Below, one piece after another: positions 33,119 through 41,008 of a DNA stretch of 64,000 bases. This DNA is from Aquabacterium sp. J223 (GTDB lineage: Bacteria; Pseudomonadota; Gammaproteobacteria; Burkholderiales; Burkholderiaceae_C), in contig NZ_CP088297.1 of assembly GCF_024666615.1 (NCBI RefSeq), forward strand, positions 2,170,001-2,234,000. The letters are read 5' to 3'. Position 1 is the stretch's first letter. Each line of letters opens with the position of its first letter. The notes beneath the pieces were generated by a model, which saw only the letters and a list, made by a program, of their open reading frames with translations, had not been told where the DNA came from and made no database searches. Position numbers and translations under genes: made by a program.

Positions 33119-35923
33119 TCATGCGGCGGCGGGCAGGCCCACCGGCTGCGCGGCCATGCGCTTGAGCGTCGGCAGGCAGGACCCGCATTGCGTGCCGCAG
33201 CGCAGCCGCTGCTGCAGCGCGGCGACGCGGGCGGCCTCGCCGCGTTCGTCCATGGCCGCCAGGGCCTCGAGGATCTGCGGCTCCCGCACGTCCAGGCAGG
33301 CGCAGACCTGCCGCCCGCGGTCGACCACCGCCACCGGCGGCGTGGCGCCCGCCTGCAGCAGCTGGCGGCCGAAGCGGCCGGCCGGGCTTCCCTCGTCGAG
33401 CAGGCCGCGGATCCAGGCCTCGGCGCTGGTGTCGCCGGCCAGGAGCAGGCCGGTCAGCCGCCAGTCGCCGGCGCCGTCGGGCACCAGCCGCAGGCGCCGG
33501 CGCTGGCCTCGGCGCGGGTCGTCGTAGCGCAGCAGGCGCTCGCCGTCGGTGAGGTCGAGCGCCGCCTGCACGGCGTCGAGCAGCGCGGCCGGCGGCGGCT
33601 CGTAGGCCGCGGCCCGGAACAGCACGCCGCTGCGGTCGCGGCCGAACGGCACGCAGGTGGCGAAGCCGAAGCGCGGCAGCAGCGCGCGCAACGCGGTCAG
33701 CGCCTGGGGCGCACGGTCATCGGGCAACCAGGCGGCGGCGACCAGCCGCCACGGCAGCTCGGCGCGCACCACCTTCACCGCAGCGTGCTTCAGTTCCGGC
33801 TGCTTCGACGTGGGGCAGAAGGCCCCGGTGGTCAGCGCGTTGACGCCCGGCAGCGGATCGCCGTGGCCGTTCTGGCCGCTGACGAACTCCTCGCCCCAGT
33901 GCATCGCGATGAAGGCCTGGGCCGGTGCCACCGCCGTGGTGGTCTGCACGGGCAGCAGCAGCGTGCCGCGGCGCGAGGTGACCTGCGCCAGCGCGCCGTC
34001 CGCCAGGCCGAGGCGGGCGGCGTCCGACGGGTGCAGCTCGACCGTGGGTTCCGGCACATGGCCGAAGAGGCGGCCCAGCGTGCCGGTGCGGCTCATGCCG
34101 TGCCACTGGTCGCGCAGGCGGCCGGTGGTCAGGCTGAACGGGAAGCGGGCGTCGCGCGGCTCGGCCAGCGGCACGAAGGGCGCGTCGAAGAACTTGGCGC
34201 GGCCGTCGTCGGTGGCGAAGTGGAAGTCGGTGTAGAGCCGTTCGGCGCCCTGTTCGGCGCCCTGCGGCATGGGCCAGCACTGCGGCCCCTGGCGCTCCAG
34301 CACCAGCCAGTCGAGGCCGGTGATGTCGAGGTCGCGGCCCCGGGTCGATTCGCGGTGCTCGCGCCACACCGCCTGCGCGCTGTCGTAGGGGAACAGCGTC
34401 GGCCGGCCGGGGCGCAGCCGCAGCTCCAGCCGGCGCGCGATGTCGCGGGCGATGCGCCAGTCGTCGCGTGCCTCGCCGGGCGGCGGCACCGCGGCGCGCA
34501 CGCGGCTGATGCGGCGCTCGCTGTTGGTCACCGTGCCGTCCTTCTCGCCCCAGCTGCTGGCCGGCAGCAGCAGGTCGGCGTAGGGCGCGGTGGCGGTGGT
34601 GGCGTAGGCCTCCTGCAGGATCACGAACTCGGCGCGCTGCAGGGCGCGGCGCACGGTGGCCTGGTCGGGCATCGACTGGGCGGGGTTGGTGCAGGCGATC
34701 CACAGCGCCTTCACCTCGCCGTCGGCGGCGGCCTGGAACAGCTCGACGGCGGTCTTGCCGGGCGTGGCCGGCACGTCATCGACGCCCCACAGCCCGGCCA
34801 CTTCTGCGCGGTGGGCCGGGTTCGCCAGGTCGCGGTGGGCCGACAGCAGGTTGGCCAGGCCGCCGACCTCGCGCCCGCCCATGGCGTTGGGCTGGCCGGT
34901 GAGCGAGAAGGGACCGGCACCCGGCCTGCCGATCTGGCCGCAGGCCAGGTGCAGGTTGATCAGCGCGGCGTTCTTGGCGGTGCCGTCGGCGCTCTGGTTA
35001 AGGCCCTGGCAGTAGAGCGACAGCGTCGGCCGGCGCCCCGCCACCCCGGGCTCGACGCCGGCGAACCAGCGCGCCGCCTGCACCAGCGCCGCCTCGTCCA
35101 GCCCGGTGAGCTGCGCCGTGAGCGCCGGCGTGGCGTTGCGCACGCGCGCCTTCAGCGCGTCGAAGCCGGTGGTGTGGGCCTCGATGAAGGCGGCGTCGAC
35201 CCAGCCCTCCCACAGCATCAGGTGCAGCAGGCCGTGGTACAGCGCCACGTCGCTGCCGGGCAGCAGCGGCAGGTGCAGGTCGGCCATCTCGGCCGTCTCG
35301 GTGCGCCGCGGGTCGGCGACGACGATCTTCAGGCCGGGGTTGTCGCGCTTGGCGTCCTCGATGCGGCGGAAGAGCACCGGGTGTGCCCAGGCGGTGTTGC
35401 TGCCGGTGATGAACACCGTGGCGGCGTGGCGCACGTCGTCGTAGCAGGCCGGCGGCGCGTCGGCGCCCAGCGTGGCCTTGTAGCCGGCCACCGCCGAGCT
35501 CATGCACAGCCGCGAGTTGGTGTCGACGTTGTTGGTGCCCAGCAGCCCCTTGGCCAGCTTGTTGAAGACGTAGTAGTCCTCGGTCAGCAGCTGGCCGGAG
35601 AGGTACAGGCCCACCGCGTCGGGCCCGTCGCGTTCGACGATGCCGGCCAGGCGCTGTGCGGCAAGGTCCATCGCGGCGTCCCAGCCGAGGGGCTGCAGCG
35701 GCCCGCCGCGTTGCGGCCGGTGCTGCGGCGCCAGCAGCCGGTGGCCCTGCACCAGCACCGGCGACGCGGTCAGGTGCAGCGTGCTGCCCTTGGTGCACAG
35801 GCGGCCGAAGTTGGCCGGATGGTCGGGGTCGCCGCGCACGCCGGTGATGGCGTCGCCGTCGCTCTCGATGACGACGCCGCAGCCGACGCCACAGTAAGGG
35901 CAGGTGGACTTCGTCTCGCGCAT
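33119..35923 (-). CDS. nasA: Assimilatory nitrate reductase catalytic subunit (Mo-bis-MGD, with C-terminal [2Fe-2S] domain)
   Basis: Cytoplasmic reduction of nitrate to nitrite. The protein is 934 residues. The N-terminal [4Fe-4S] motif CPYCGVGCGV plus a later CTKG is followed by the molybdopterin oxidoreductase core (NSRLCMSSAVAGYK, GSNTAWAHPVLFRR) and the molydopterin dinucleotide-binding domain. The last about 70 residues form a BFD-like [2Fe-2S] domain with CACLDV and CGTQCGSC. No signal peptide, as expected for the assimilatory class. It follows nirD by 22 bp in nirB-nirD-nasA. The Mo cofactor would be made with Mog, encoded at 21.5 kb. Confidence 0.95.
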   Translation of the reverse strand: MRETKSTCPYCGVGCGVVIESDGDAITGVRGDPDHPANFGRLCTKGSTLHLTASPVLVQGHRLLAPQHRPQRGGPLQPLGWDAAMDLAAQRLAGIVERDGPDAVGLYLSGQLLTEDYYVFNKLAKGLLGTNNVDTNSRLCMSSAVAGYKATLGADAPPACYDDVRHAATVFITGSNTAWAHPVLFRRIEDAKRDNPGLKIVVADPRRTETAEMADLHLPLLPGSDVALYHGLLHLMLWEGWVDAAFIEAHTTGFDALKARVRNATPALTAQLTGLDEAALVQAARWFAGVEPGVAGRRPTLSLYCQGLNQSADGTAKNAALINLHLACGQIGRPGAGPFSLTGQPNAMGGREVGGLANLLSAHRDLANPAHRAEVAGLWGVDDVPATPGKTAVELFQAAADGEVKALWIACTNPAQSMPDQATVRRALQRAEFVILQEAYATTATAPYADLLLPASSWGEKDGTVTNSERRISRVRAAVPPPGEARDDWRIARDIARRLELRLRPGRPTLFPYDSAQAVWREHRESTRGRDLDITGLDWLVLERQGPQCWPMPQGAEQGAERLYTDFHFATDDGRAKFFDAPFVPLAEPRDARFPFSLTTGRLRDQWHGMSRTGTLGRLFGHVPEPTVELHPSDAARLGLADGALAQVTSRRGTLLLPVQTTTAVAPAQAFIAMHWGEEFVSGQNGHGDPLPGVNALTTGAFCPTSKQPELKHAAVKVVRAELPWRLVAAAWLPDDRAPQALTALRALLPRFGFATCVPFGRDRSGVLFRAAAYEPPPAALLDAVQAALDLTDGERLLRYDDPRRGQRRRLRLVPDGAGDWRLTGLLLAGDTSAEAWIRGLLDEGSPAGRFGRQLLQAGATPPVAVVDRGRQVCACLDVREPQILEALAAMDERGEAARVAALQQRLRCGTQCGSCLPTLKRMAAQPVGLPAAA

Positions 35924-35945
35924 GGCCGCAGTGCTCAGGCCGCGA

Positions 35946-36368
35946 TCACGCCGAATGCGGCGCCTGCACGTCGAAGGTCTGGTCGCCCACCGCGCCGGTG
36001 GTGGCGCCCGGGCCGGCCACCGGCGCCGGCAGGTCCAGCGCGTGGGTGGCCAGCTCGTGGCCGTCCAGCATCACCTGGCCGGCCTCGACCTTGACGGCGA
36101 AGCGCGGCGTGCAGCCCTCGTCCGGCGCCGCGGCGCAGCCGCTGTCCAGCCCGATGCTCCAGTTGTGCAGCGGGCAGGCCACCGATTCGCCGAAGACGAT
36201 GCCCTGGCTCAGCGGCCCGCCCCTGTGCGGGCAGCGGTCGAGCAGGGCGAACACCTTGTCCTCGGCGTTGCGGAACACGGCCACGGCCATGCCTCGGGGC
36301 CGCGCCACGCGGCGCGCCCCGAGCACGGGGATGTCCTCGACGCGGCAGATGGTCTTCCAGTCGCTCAT
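35946..36368 (-). CDS. nirD: Nitrite reductase (NADH) small subunit
   Basis: A 140-residue Rieske-like subunit that partners NirB. The motifs CPHRGG and CPLHNW provide the usual two Cys and two His ligand positions, so it may carry a [2Fe-2S] cluster, unlike the cluster-less E. coli NirD. The start at 36368 (MSDWKTICRVEDIPVLGARR) is 8 bp downstream of the nirB stop. The last 25 residues are a non-conserved tail. Confidence 0.93.
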   Translation of the reverse strand: MSDWKTICRVEDIPVLGARRVARPRGMAVAVFRNAEDKVFALLDRCPHRGGPLSQGIVFGESVACPLHNWSIGLDSGCAAAPDEGCTPRFAVKVEAGQVMLDGHELATHALDLPAPVAGPGATTGAVGDQTFDVQAPHSA

Positions 36369-36376
36369 GGTGGGCT

Positions 36377-38812
36377 TCAGGCGGGTTGCAGGGGGATGAA
36401 CTGGCGGGTGTCCACCGCGGCCTTGTCGAACTCGAACCAGGGGTCGGGTTCGCCGTCGAGCGAGAACTGCAGCTTGGCCCAGAGCTGGCGGCGCAGGTCG
36501 TCGTCCTCGAGGATCTTCTTCTTCACGTAGTCCAGGCCGACGCGGTTGATGTAGTGGCAGGTGCGCTCCAGGTACCAGCCCTCCTCGCGGTAGAGCTGGA
36601 GGAAGGCGCCGGAGTACTCCAGCACCTCCGCCGGCGTCTTCAGCTTGACGAAGAAGTGCGCCACCTCGGTCTTGATGCCGCCGTTGCCGCCGACGTAGAT
36701 CTCCCAGCCCGAATCGACGCCGATCACGCCGACGTCCTTGATGCCGGACTCCGCGCAGTTGCGCGGGCAGCCGCTGACGGCGAGCTTGACCTTGTGCGGC
36801 GCGTACATGCGCCACAGCGCACGCTCCAGGTCCTTGCCCATCTGGGTGGAGTCCTGGGTGCCGAAGCGGCACCACTCGCTGCCCACGCAGGTCTTCACCG
36901 TGCGCAGCGCCTTGGCGTAGGCGTGCCCCGAGGCCATGCCGATGTCCTTCCAGACGTTGACCAGGTCCTCCTTCTTCACGCCCAGCAGGTCGATGCGCTG
37001 GCCGCCGGTCACCTTGACGGTGGGGATCTTGTACTTGTCCACCGCGTCGGCGATGCGGCGCAGTTCGTCGGCGGTGGTCTCGCCGCCCCACATGCGCGGC
37101 ACCACGCTGTAGGTGCCGTCCTTCTGGATGTTGGCGTGGCTGCGCTCGTTGATGAAGCGGCTCTGCGGGTCGTCCTGCGCTTCCTTCGGCCAGGTGCTGA
37201 TCAGGTAGTAGTTCAGCGCCGGACGGCAGGTGGCGCAGCCGTTGGGCGTGCGCCAGCCCAGGCGCTTGTGCACCTCGGCGATGGTCAGCAGGTGGTCGGC
37301 GCGGATGGCCTCGCGGGCGTCCTGGTGGCTGGCGTCGGTGCAGCCGCACATCGCCTTCTTGGTCGGCGGCTTGGAGTAGTCGCCGCCGGCGGTGAACATC
37401 AGCAGCTGCTCGACCAGGCCGGTGCAGGAGCCGCAGCTGGCGCTGGCCTTGGTGTGCTTGCGCACCTCATCCAGCGTGAACAGGCCCTTCTCCTTGATGG
37501 CCTTGCAGATGGCGCCCTTGTTGACGCCGTTGCAGCCGCAGACCTCGTCGGTGTCGGCCATCGCCGCGGCCTTGCTGTGGCCTTCGTGGCCGACGTCGCC
37601 GATGTTGGATTCGCCGAACATCAGCTTGTCGCGGATGTCGTGCACCGCGCGGCCCTCGCGCAGCAGCTTGAAGTACCAGGAGCCGTCCACCGTGTCGCCG
37701 TACAGGCAGGCGCCGATGAGCTTGTCGTCCTTCAGCACCAGCTTCTTGTAGACGCCGCCGGCGGCGTCGCTCAGCACCACCTCCTCGCAGTCGGGGCCGC
37801 CGGTAAAGTTGCCGGCCGAGAACAGGTCGATGCCGGTGACCTTGAGCTTGGTCGAGACCTGGCTGCCGGTGTACAGGCCGATGCCGAACTCGGCCAGGTG
37901 GGTGGCGCAGACCCGGCCCTGCTCGAACAGCGGCGCCACCAGGCCGTAGGCGATGCCCCGGTGGGCGGCGCATTCGCCCACCGCATAGATGCGCGCGTCG
38001 GTCACGGTCTGCAGGGTGTCGGTGACGACGATGCCGCGGTTGCAGTGCAGGCCGCTCTTTTCGGCCAGCTCGGTGTTCGGCCGGATGCCCGCGGCCATCA
38101 CCACCAGGTCGGCCGGGATGGCGCTGCCGTCCTTGAAGCGGACGGAGCCGACGCGCCCGTCCTCGGCGGGCAGCAGCGCTTCGGTGTGGGCCGAGAGGCG
38201 GAACTTGAGCCCGCGCGCTTCCAGCGACTTCTGCAGCAGGCGTCCGGCGGTCTCGTCGAGCTGCCGTTCCATCAGCCAGGGCGAGATGTGGACCACCGTC
38301 ACGTCCATGCCGCGCAACATCAGGCCGTTGGCCGCCTCCAGGCCGAGCAGGCCGCCGCCGATGACCACCGCGTGCCGGTGCGTCTTCGCCGTCTCGATCA
38401 TTGTGTCGGTGTCGGCGATGTCGCGGTACGCGATGACGCCCGGCAGGTCCTTGCCCGGCACCGGCAGGATGAAGGGGTTGGAGCCGGTGGCCAGCAGCAG
38501 GCGGTCGTACTCCGCCTCGGTGCCGTCCTCCGCCCGCACGACGCGGCGCCGGCGGTCGATCTGCACCACCTTCTTGCCGCGGTGCAGGGTGATGCCGTGC
38601 TCCTCGTACCACGCCAGCGGGTTGAGGATGATCTCGTCGATCGTCTGCTCACCGGCGAGCACCGGCGACAGCAGGATGCGGTTGTAGTTCGGGTGCGGCT
38701 CGGCACCGAAGATCGTCACCTCGTACAGATCGGGCGCGATCTTCAACAGCTCCTCGATCGTGCGGACACCGGCCATGCCGTTGCCCACCATCACCAGCTT
38801 CATCTTCTTCAT
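36377..38812 (-). CDS. nirB: Nitrite reductase (NADH) large subunit
   Basis: Six-electron reduction of nitrite to ammonium in the cytoplasm. The protein is 811 residues, usual length. An FAD-binding N-terminus (MVGNGMAGVRTIEELL) and an NADH-binding motif (VVIGGGLLGLEAANGL) are followed by a BFD [2Fe-2S] domain (CGCNGVNKGAICKAI, then SCGSCTGL). The siroheme/[4Fe-4S] half has CVGSEWC and SGCPRNC. It heads the operon nirB-nirD-nasA-ybiB-cobA. The unusual leader upstream suggests nitrate/nitrogen control. Confidence 0.96.
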   Translation of the reverse strand: MKKMKLVMVGNGMAGVRTIEELLKIAPDLYEVTIFGAEPHPNYNRILLSPVLAGEQTIDEIILNPLAWYEEHGITLHRGKKVVQIDRRRRVVRAEDGTEAEYDRLLLATGSNPFILPVPGKDLPGVIAYRDIADTDTMIETAKTHRHAVVIGGGLLGLEAANGLMLRGMDVTVVHISPWLMERQLDETAGRLLQKSLEARGLKFRLSAHTEALLPAEDGRVGSVRFKDGSAIPADLVVMAAGIRPNTELAEKSGLHCNRGIVVTDTLQTVTDARIYAVGECAAHRGIAYGLVAPLFEQGRVCATHLAEFGIGLYTGSQVSTKLKVTGIDLFSAGNFTGGPDCEEVVLSDAAGGVYKKLVLKDDKLIGACLYGDTVDGSWYFKLLREGRAVHDIRDKLMFGESNIGDVGHEGHSKAAAMADTDEVCGCNGVNKGAICKAIKEKGLFTLDEVRKHTKASASCGSCTGLVEQLLMFTAGGDYSKPPTKKAMCGCTDASHQDAREAIRADHLLTIAEVHKRLGWRTPNGCATCRPALNYYLISTWPKEAQDDPQSRFINERSHANIQKDGTYSVVPRMWGGETTADELRRIADAVDKYKIPTVKVTGGQRIDLLGVKKEDLVNVWKDIGMASGHAYAKALRTVKTCVGSEWCRFGTQDSTQMGKDLERALWRMYAPHKVKLAVSGCPRNCAESGIKDVGVIGVDSGWEIYVGGNGGIKTEVAHFFVKLKTPAEVLEYSGAFLQLYREEGWYLERTCHYINRVGLDYVKKKILEDDDLRRQLWAKLQFSLDGEPDPWFEFDKAAVDTRQFIPLQPA

Positions 38813-38965
38813 GGCGTCGCTCGCTTCGGGTCACACCAGGGGCGCTGCACGGCAGGACGGGCGCACGCGCAACGGTGCGGCCCGGTCCATGGCGACCGGC
38901 AGTGGGAGGGAACAGGGAGGGGGACAGTCGGGCTCACGTGGCGCTCCGTTTCGCTTGCACGAAAC

Positions 38966-38992
38966 CCGCCGGGGCCAGAGGCCGCATGGCGG
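38966..38992 (-). terminator. Candidate leader terminator/attenuator hairpin upstream of nirB
   Basis: Minus-strand outer stem CCGCC (38992-38988) with GGCGG (38970-38966) and inner GGCC-TCT-GGCC. It is followed by GTTTCGTG, a weak U-containing tail. It lies 18 nt beyond hexaloop hairpin 2, where an antitermination target would be expected. The poor U-tract keeps confidence low. Confidence 0.35.
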
Positions 38993-39010
38993 TTCAAGGA
39001 GGCACATCGG

Positions 39011-39074
39011 CTGCGCACTGCGGTGTGCGCAGGACCGGCGTTGCGGTGCCCAATCCGGGCGCGACGCTGCGCCC
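39011..39074 (-). promoter_or_regulatory. Tandem hexaloop hairpins in the nirB leader, ANTAR (NasT/NasR)-type RNA target
   Basis: Read on the minus strand: hairpin 1 GGGCGC-AGCGTC-GCGCCC (39074-39057), a 24-nt linker, then hairpin 2 CTGCGCAC-ACCGCA-GTGCGCAG (39032-39011). Stems are perfect (6 and 8 bp), both loops have six bases, and both have A at loop position 1 and G at position 4. That pair of features is the known recognition signature for ANTAR antiterminator proteins, including NasT and NasR, which control nitrate assimilation operons. The genes nasS/nasT are not in this window. Confidence 0.65.
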
Positions 39075-39085
39075 GCGCATTGCAA

Positions 39086-39101
39086 TGCAGCATCCATGCC
39101 A
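39086..39101 (-). promoter_or_regulatory. Sigma-54-like -24/-12 promoter for nirB
   Basis: The minus strand reads TGGCATGGATGCTGCA, matching the TGGCACG-N4-TTGCA pattern with the invariant GG and GC spaced by ten bases and two mismatches. The predicted start is near 39075, one base before the first leader hairpin. Short GC-rich matches arise by chance, so this needs experimental support; the positional fit with the leader raises it above background. Confidence 0.4.
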
Positions 39102-39319
39102 CCCGGCCTTGCCTCGGCAAGGGCGACGGGGCCGCTGTGGCGAATGCGCGGCGGTGGTGCGGCCGCTGTCATCCGGTGCGCGGACTGCACCAGCGCGACA
39201 CGTGACGCCCGCGTTGGCCGACGGCGCAAGCCCCCGAGACCAGGGGGTCCACTTGCGGTGGCGTTGGCCGAAACAGGGGGCTGATACGATGCTTTCCCAA
39301 GTTCAAGCTAGGGATCGCT

Positions 39320-40426
39320 TTGAATGTGCGCGGGCCTGCACTTGCCTCGCACCGACCACCCGCCGACCATGCGCGGAGACCGACGCGCGGCGCCGGCCCC
39401 GCCTCCGCTGACGCCTTCTCGGATGCCCGATTCGCTTTCTCCCCCGCCGACGCCGATGCCAGCCAGGGCGTGCTGGGCGCCTTGCTCCCGGCGCTGCTCG
39501 AGCGCCAGGGGGCGATGCTGCTGCTGAAGGACGTGGGCAGCGGTCGTTACGTCTGGGTGAGCCCGGCCATGGTCGCCTGGCTCGGCCTGCCCGCCGATCA
39601 GGTGCGCGGCCGCACCGACGTCGAGATCTTCGAAGGTGCGGTGGCCGCCAGCCTGCGCGCCGCCGACCAGACGGCGCTGTCGCACGGCGAAGGCGTGTTC
39701 GCCAGCGAGCACAAGTTCGACTGGCACGGGGTGCGGCAGGAGCTGTCGGTGCTGCGTGCGGTGACCCGGGGCGAGGACGGTCGGCGCTGGCTGTGCAGCC
39801 TGTGGACCGACCAGCGCGCCCACCGCGGCCGCGAGGCGCAGTTGCGCACGGCGCTCGAGCAGCTCGAGCAGCAGCAGCGCGCCAACGAACAGCTGCGGCG
39901 GGAGCTGCAGGAGCAGTCGGTGCGCGACCGCGTCACCGGGCTGTACTCGCGCGGCCATTTCGACGACCAGCTGCGCCGGGAGGTCGACCTTTCGACCCGC
40001 GAGCACCGCGAGTTCTCGATGGTGCTGATCGGCCTGGACCCGCCCACCGACCGGGTGCGCGACCGCGGCGAACAGGCCCAGGAGCGTGTGCTCGAGGCGG
40101 TGGGCCGGCTCCTGCGCAGCAACACCCGGGCGATGGACGCGTCCAGCCGCATCGACGAGCAGCGCTTCGCGGTGCTGCTGTCGGGTGTCGGGCTGGCCAC
40201 CGCGCATGCCCGCATGGAAGGCCTGCGCCGGCAGTGCGCCACACAGATCGTCGTGCTCGACGGCGAGGACCTCGGCTTCACCGTGTCGATGGGCGTGGCC
40301 AGCTTCCCGCACACCGCCGTGTCCCAGGCCGACCTGGTCGACGCCTGCGAGACCGCGCTGACCGAAGCCCGCCGCCGGGGTGGGAACCAGGTGACGCTGG
40401 CCAGCATCCGCTTCGACGCGGAATGA
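39320..40426 (+). CDS. PAS-like sensor with degenerate GGDEF domain
   Basis: A 368-residue soluble protein. A PAS-like domain lies at about residues 50-170 (RYVWVSPAMVAWLGLPADQVRGRTDVEIFE), a Gln/Glu-rich coiled-coil linker at about 175-200, then a GGDEF-fold domain (VRDRVTGLYSRGHFDDQL ... SMGVASFPHTAV). The signature motif position reads RIDEQRFAVLL in place of RxGGDEFxxLL, so diguanylate cyclase activity is very unlikely; a binding or regulatory role is more plausible. The start is TTG 39320, with GTG 39326 possible. Divergent from nirB and convergent with the 6S RNA gene. Confidence 0.8.
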   Translation: MNVRGPALASHRPPADHARRPTRGAGPASADAFSDARFAFSPADADASQGVLGALLPALLERQGAMLLLKDVGSGRYVWVSPAMVAWLGLPADQVRGRTDVEIFEGAVAASLRAADQTALSHGEGVFASEHKFDWHGVRQELSVLRAVTRGEDGRRWLCSLWTDQRAHRGREAQLRTALEQLEQQQRANEQLRRELQEQSVRDRVTGLYSRGHFDDQLRREVDLSTREHREFSMVLIGLDPPTDRVRDRGEQAQERVLEAVGRLLRSNTRAMDASSRIDEQRFAVLLSGVGLATAHARMEGLRRQCATQIVVLDGEDLGFTVSMGVASFPHTAVSQADLVDACETALTEARRRGGNQVTLASIRFDAE

Positions 40427-40428
40427 AG

Positions 40429-40462
40429 AAGCGGCCTGGACCCGGAGAGGGGCAGGCCGCTT
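40429..40462 (-). terminator. Terminator of the 6S RNA gene (also between the convergent GGDEF gene)
   Basis: AAGCGGCCTG and CAGGCCGCTT form a perfect 10-bp stem around a 14-base loop. On the minus strand CTTCATTCC follows, and it starts a few bases after the predicted 6S RNA 3' end. It also lies 2 bp after the GGDEF gene stop, so it may act on both strands. Confidence 0.75.
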
Positions 40463-40465
40463 GAA

Positions 40466-40648
40466 GAAGGTGTTCGCCGCGAGCCGCGGGCCGCATTCCT
40501 GAACCCAGGTGGATTCAGGTGGGCGAGGTCAGCCGGGCATCGGGTTCATCTGACGCGAGACGATCGCACCAGCCCGGCAATGTTCCAAGCCCTTGCTCAA
40601 AGAGCATCGGTTCAAGGAAATAAAAACCCGCGCGAACGCGGCGAACGG
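40466..40648 (-). ncRNA. ssrS: 6S RNA
   Basis: Regulatory RNA that binds sigma-70 RNA polymerase in stationary phase. Both ends pair: 5' GTTCGCCGCG with 3' CGCGGCGAAC, and 5' CGCGGG with 3' CCCGCG. The 5' part contains CCTTGAACCGAT (compare E. coli CCCTGAGCCGAT). The 3' part contains the hairpin CACCTGAATCCACCTGGGTT followed by CAGGAATGCGGC, matching the E. coli CACCTTGAACC...GGGTTCAAGG...GCGGC segment. The length of about 183 nt is typical. It lies directly downstream of zapA, the conserved zapA-ssrS order, with a -10 element just before and a terminator just after. The ends are estimated. Confidence 0.85.
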
Positions 40649-40653
40649 ATGTG

Positions 40654-40659
40654 ATTTTA
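40654..40659 (-). promoter_or_regulatory. -10 element of the 6S RNA promoter
   Basis: Minus-strand TAAAAT lies 6 bp before the predicted RNA start, in the gap between the zapA stop and the 6S 5' end. No good -35 hexamer was recognised at the usual spacing. Confidence 0.55.
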
Positions 40660-40693
40660 AGGCCGGGCCTGCACATCCTTGTGCTTGCAAAGG

Positions 40694-41008
40694 TCACAAC
40701 AGGCGGCCGTCGTCGTTCAACGCCTCGTCGAGGCGCTGAACCAGCTGGGCCAGCCTGGCCTCGCCCGCCTCGCCGCCGAGCGCCGGGGCGCGCTGGGTGG
40801 TTTCGCGCCCCTTCTCCGCCAGTTGGAACGCGAGGTTGAGCGCGGCCAGCACGGCGATGCGCTCGCGGGCTTTGACCCGGCCGGCATCGCGGATGGCGCA
40901 CATCTCGCGGTCCACCGACGCCACGGCGGCCTGCAGCGAAGTCTCGCCGCCATCCGGGCAGCCGAGCAGGTAGCTCTGGCCCATGATGGTCACTTCGATC
41001 TGCTTCAT
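40694..41008 (-). CDS. zapA: Cell division protein ZapA
   Basis: A 104-residue FtsZ-ring bundling protein. The N-terminus MKQIEVTIMGQSYLLGCPDG is the ZapA beta-strand module and the rest is a long helix (RERIAVLAALNLAFQLAEKGRET) forming the dimer coiled coil. Its ATG overlaps the stop of the upstream ZapB-like gene. Followed directly by the 6S RNA gene. Confidence 0.93.
   Translation of the reverse strand: MKQIEVTIMGQSYLLGCPDGGETSLQAAVASVDREMCAIRDAGRVKARERIAVLAALNLAFQLAEKGRETTQRAPALGGEAGEARLAQLVQRLDEALNDDGRLL

Larger units (their letters stand above)
38813..39319. promoter_or_regulatory. 507-bp intergenic region: nirB leader and divergent GGDEF-gene promoter
   Basis: No open frame here has recognisable protein similarity. 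On the minus strand it contains, in order towards nirB, a sigma-54-like element (39086-39101), two hexaloop hairpins (39057-39074 and 39011-39032), a GC-rich terminator-like hairpin (38966-38992) whose 3' side is followed by GTTTCGTG, a GTTTCG...CGAAAC hairpin (38949-38966), and a CCGGTC-GCCATG-GACCGG hairpin (38883-38900). The region is a long structured 5' leader of about 260 nt. The plus-strand promoter of the GGDEF gene is presumably near 39280-39310. Confidence 0.7.

Noticed and set aside
38883-38900. CCGGTC-GCCATG-GACCGG hairpin as a further ANTAR hexaloop
   Set aside because: The stem is perfect and the loop has six bases, but loop position 1 is G and position 4 is A, which fails the A1/G4 rule.
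39320-40426. Active diguanylate cyclase
   Set aside because: The GGDEF signature is replaced by DEQRF, removing the metal- and substrate-binding residues.
40618-40641. CCGCG-TTCG-CGCGG followed by GTTTTTATTT read as a zapA terminator
   Set aside because: The same bases form the 5' half of the 6S RNA closing stem, pairing with CGCGGCGAAC at the 3' end. It may still fold locally, but the 6S assignment explains more.
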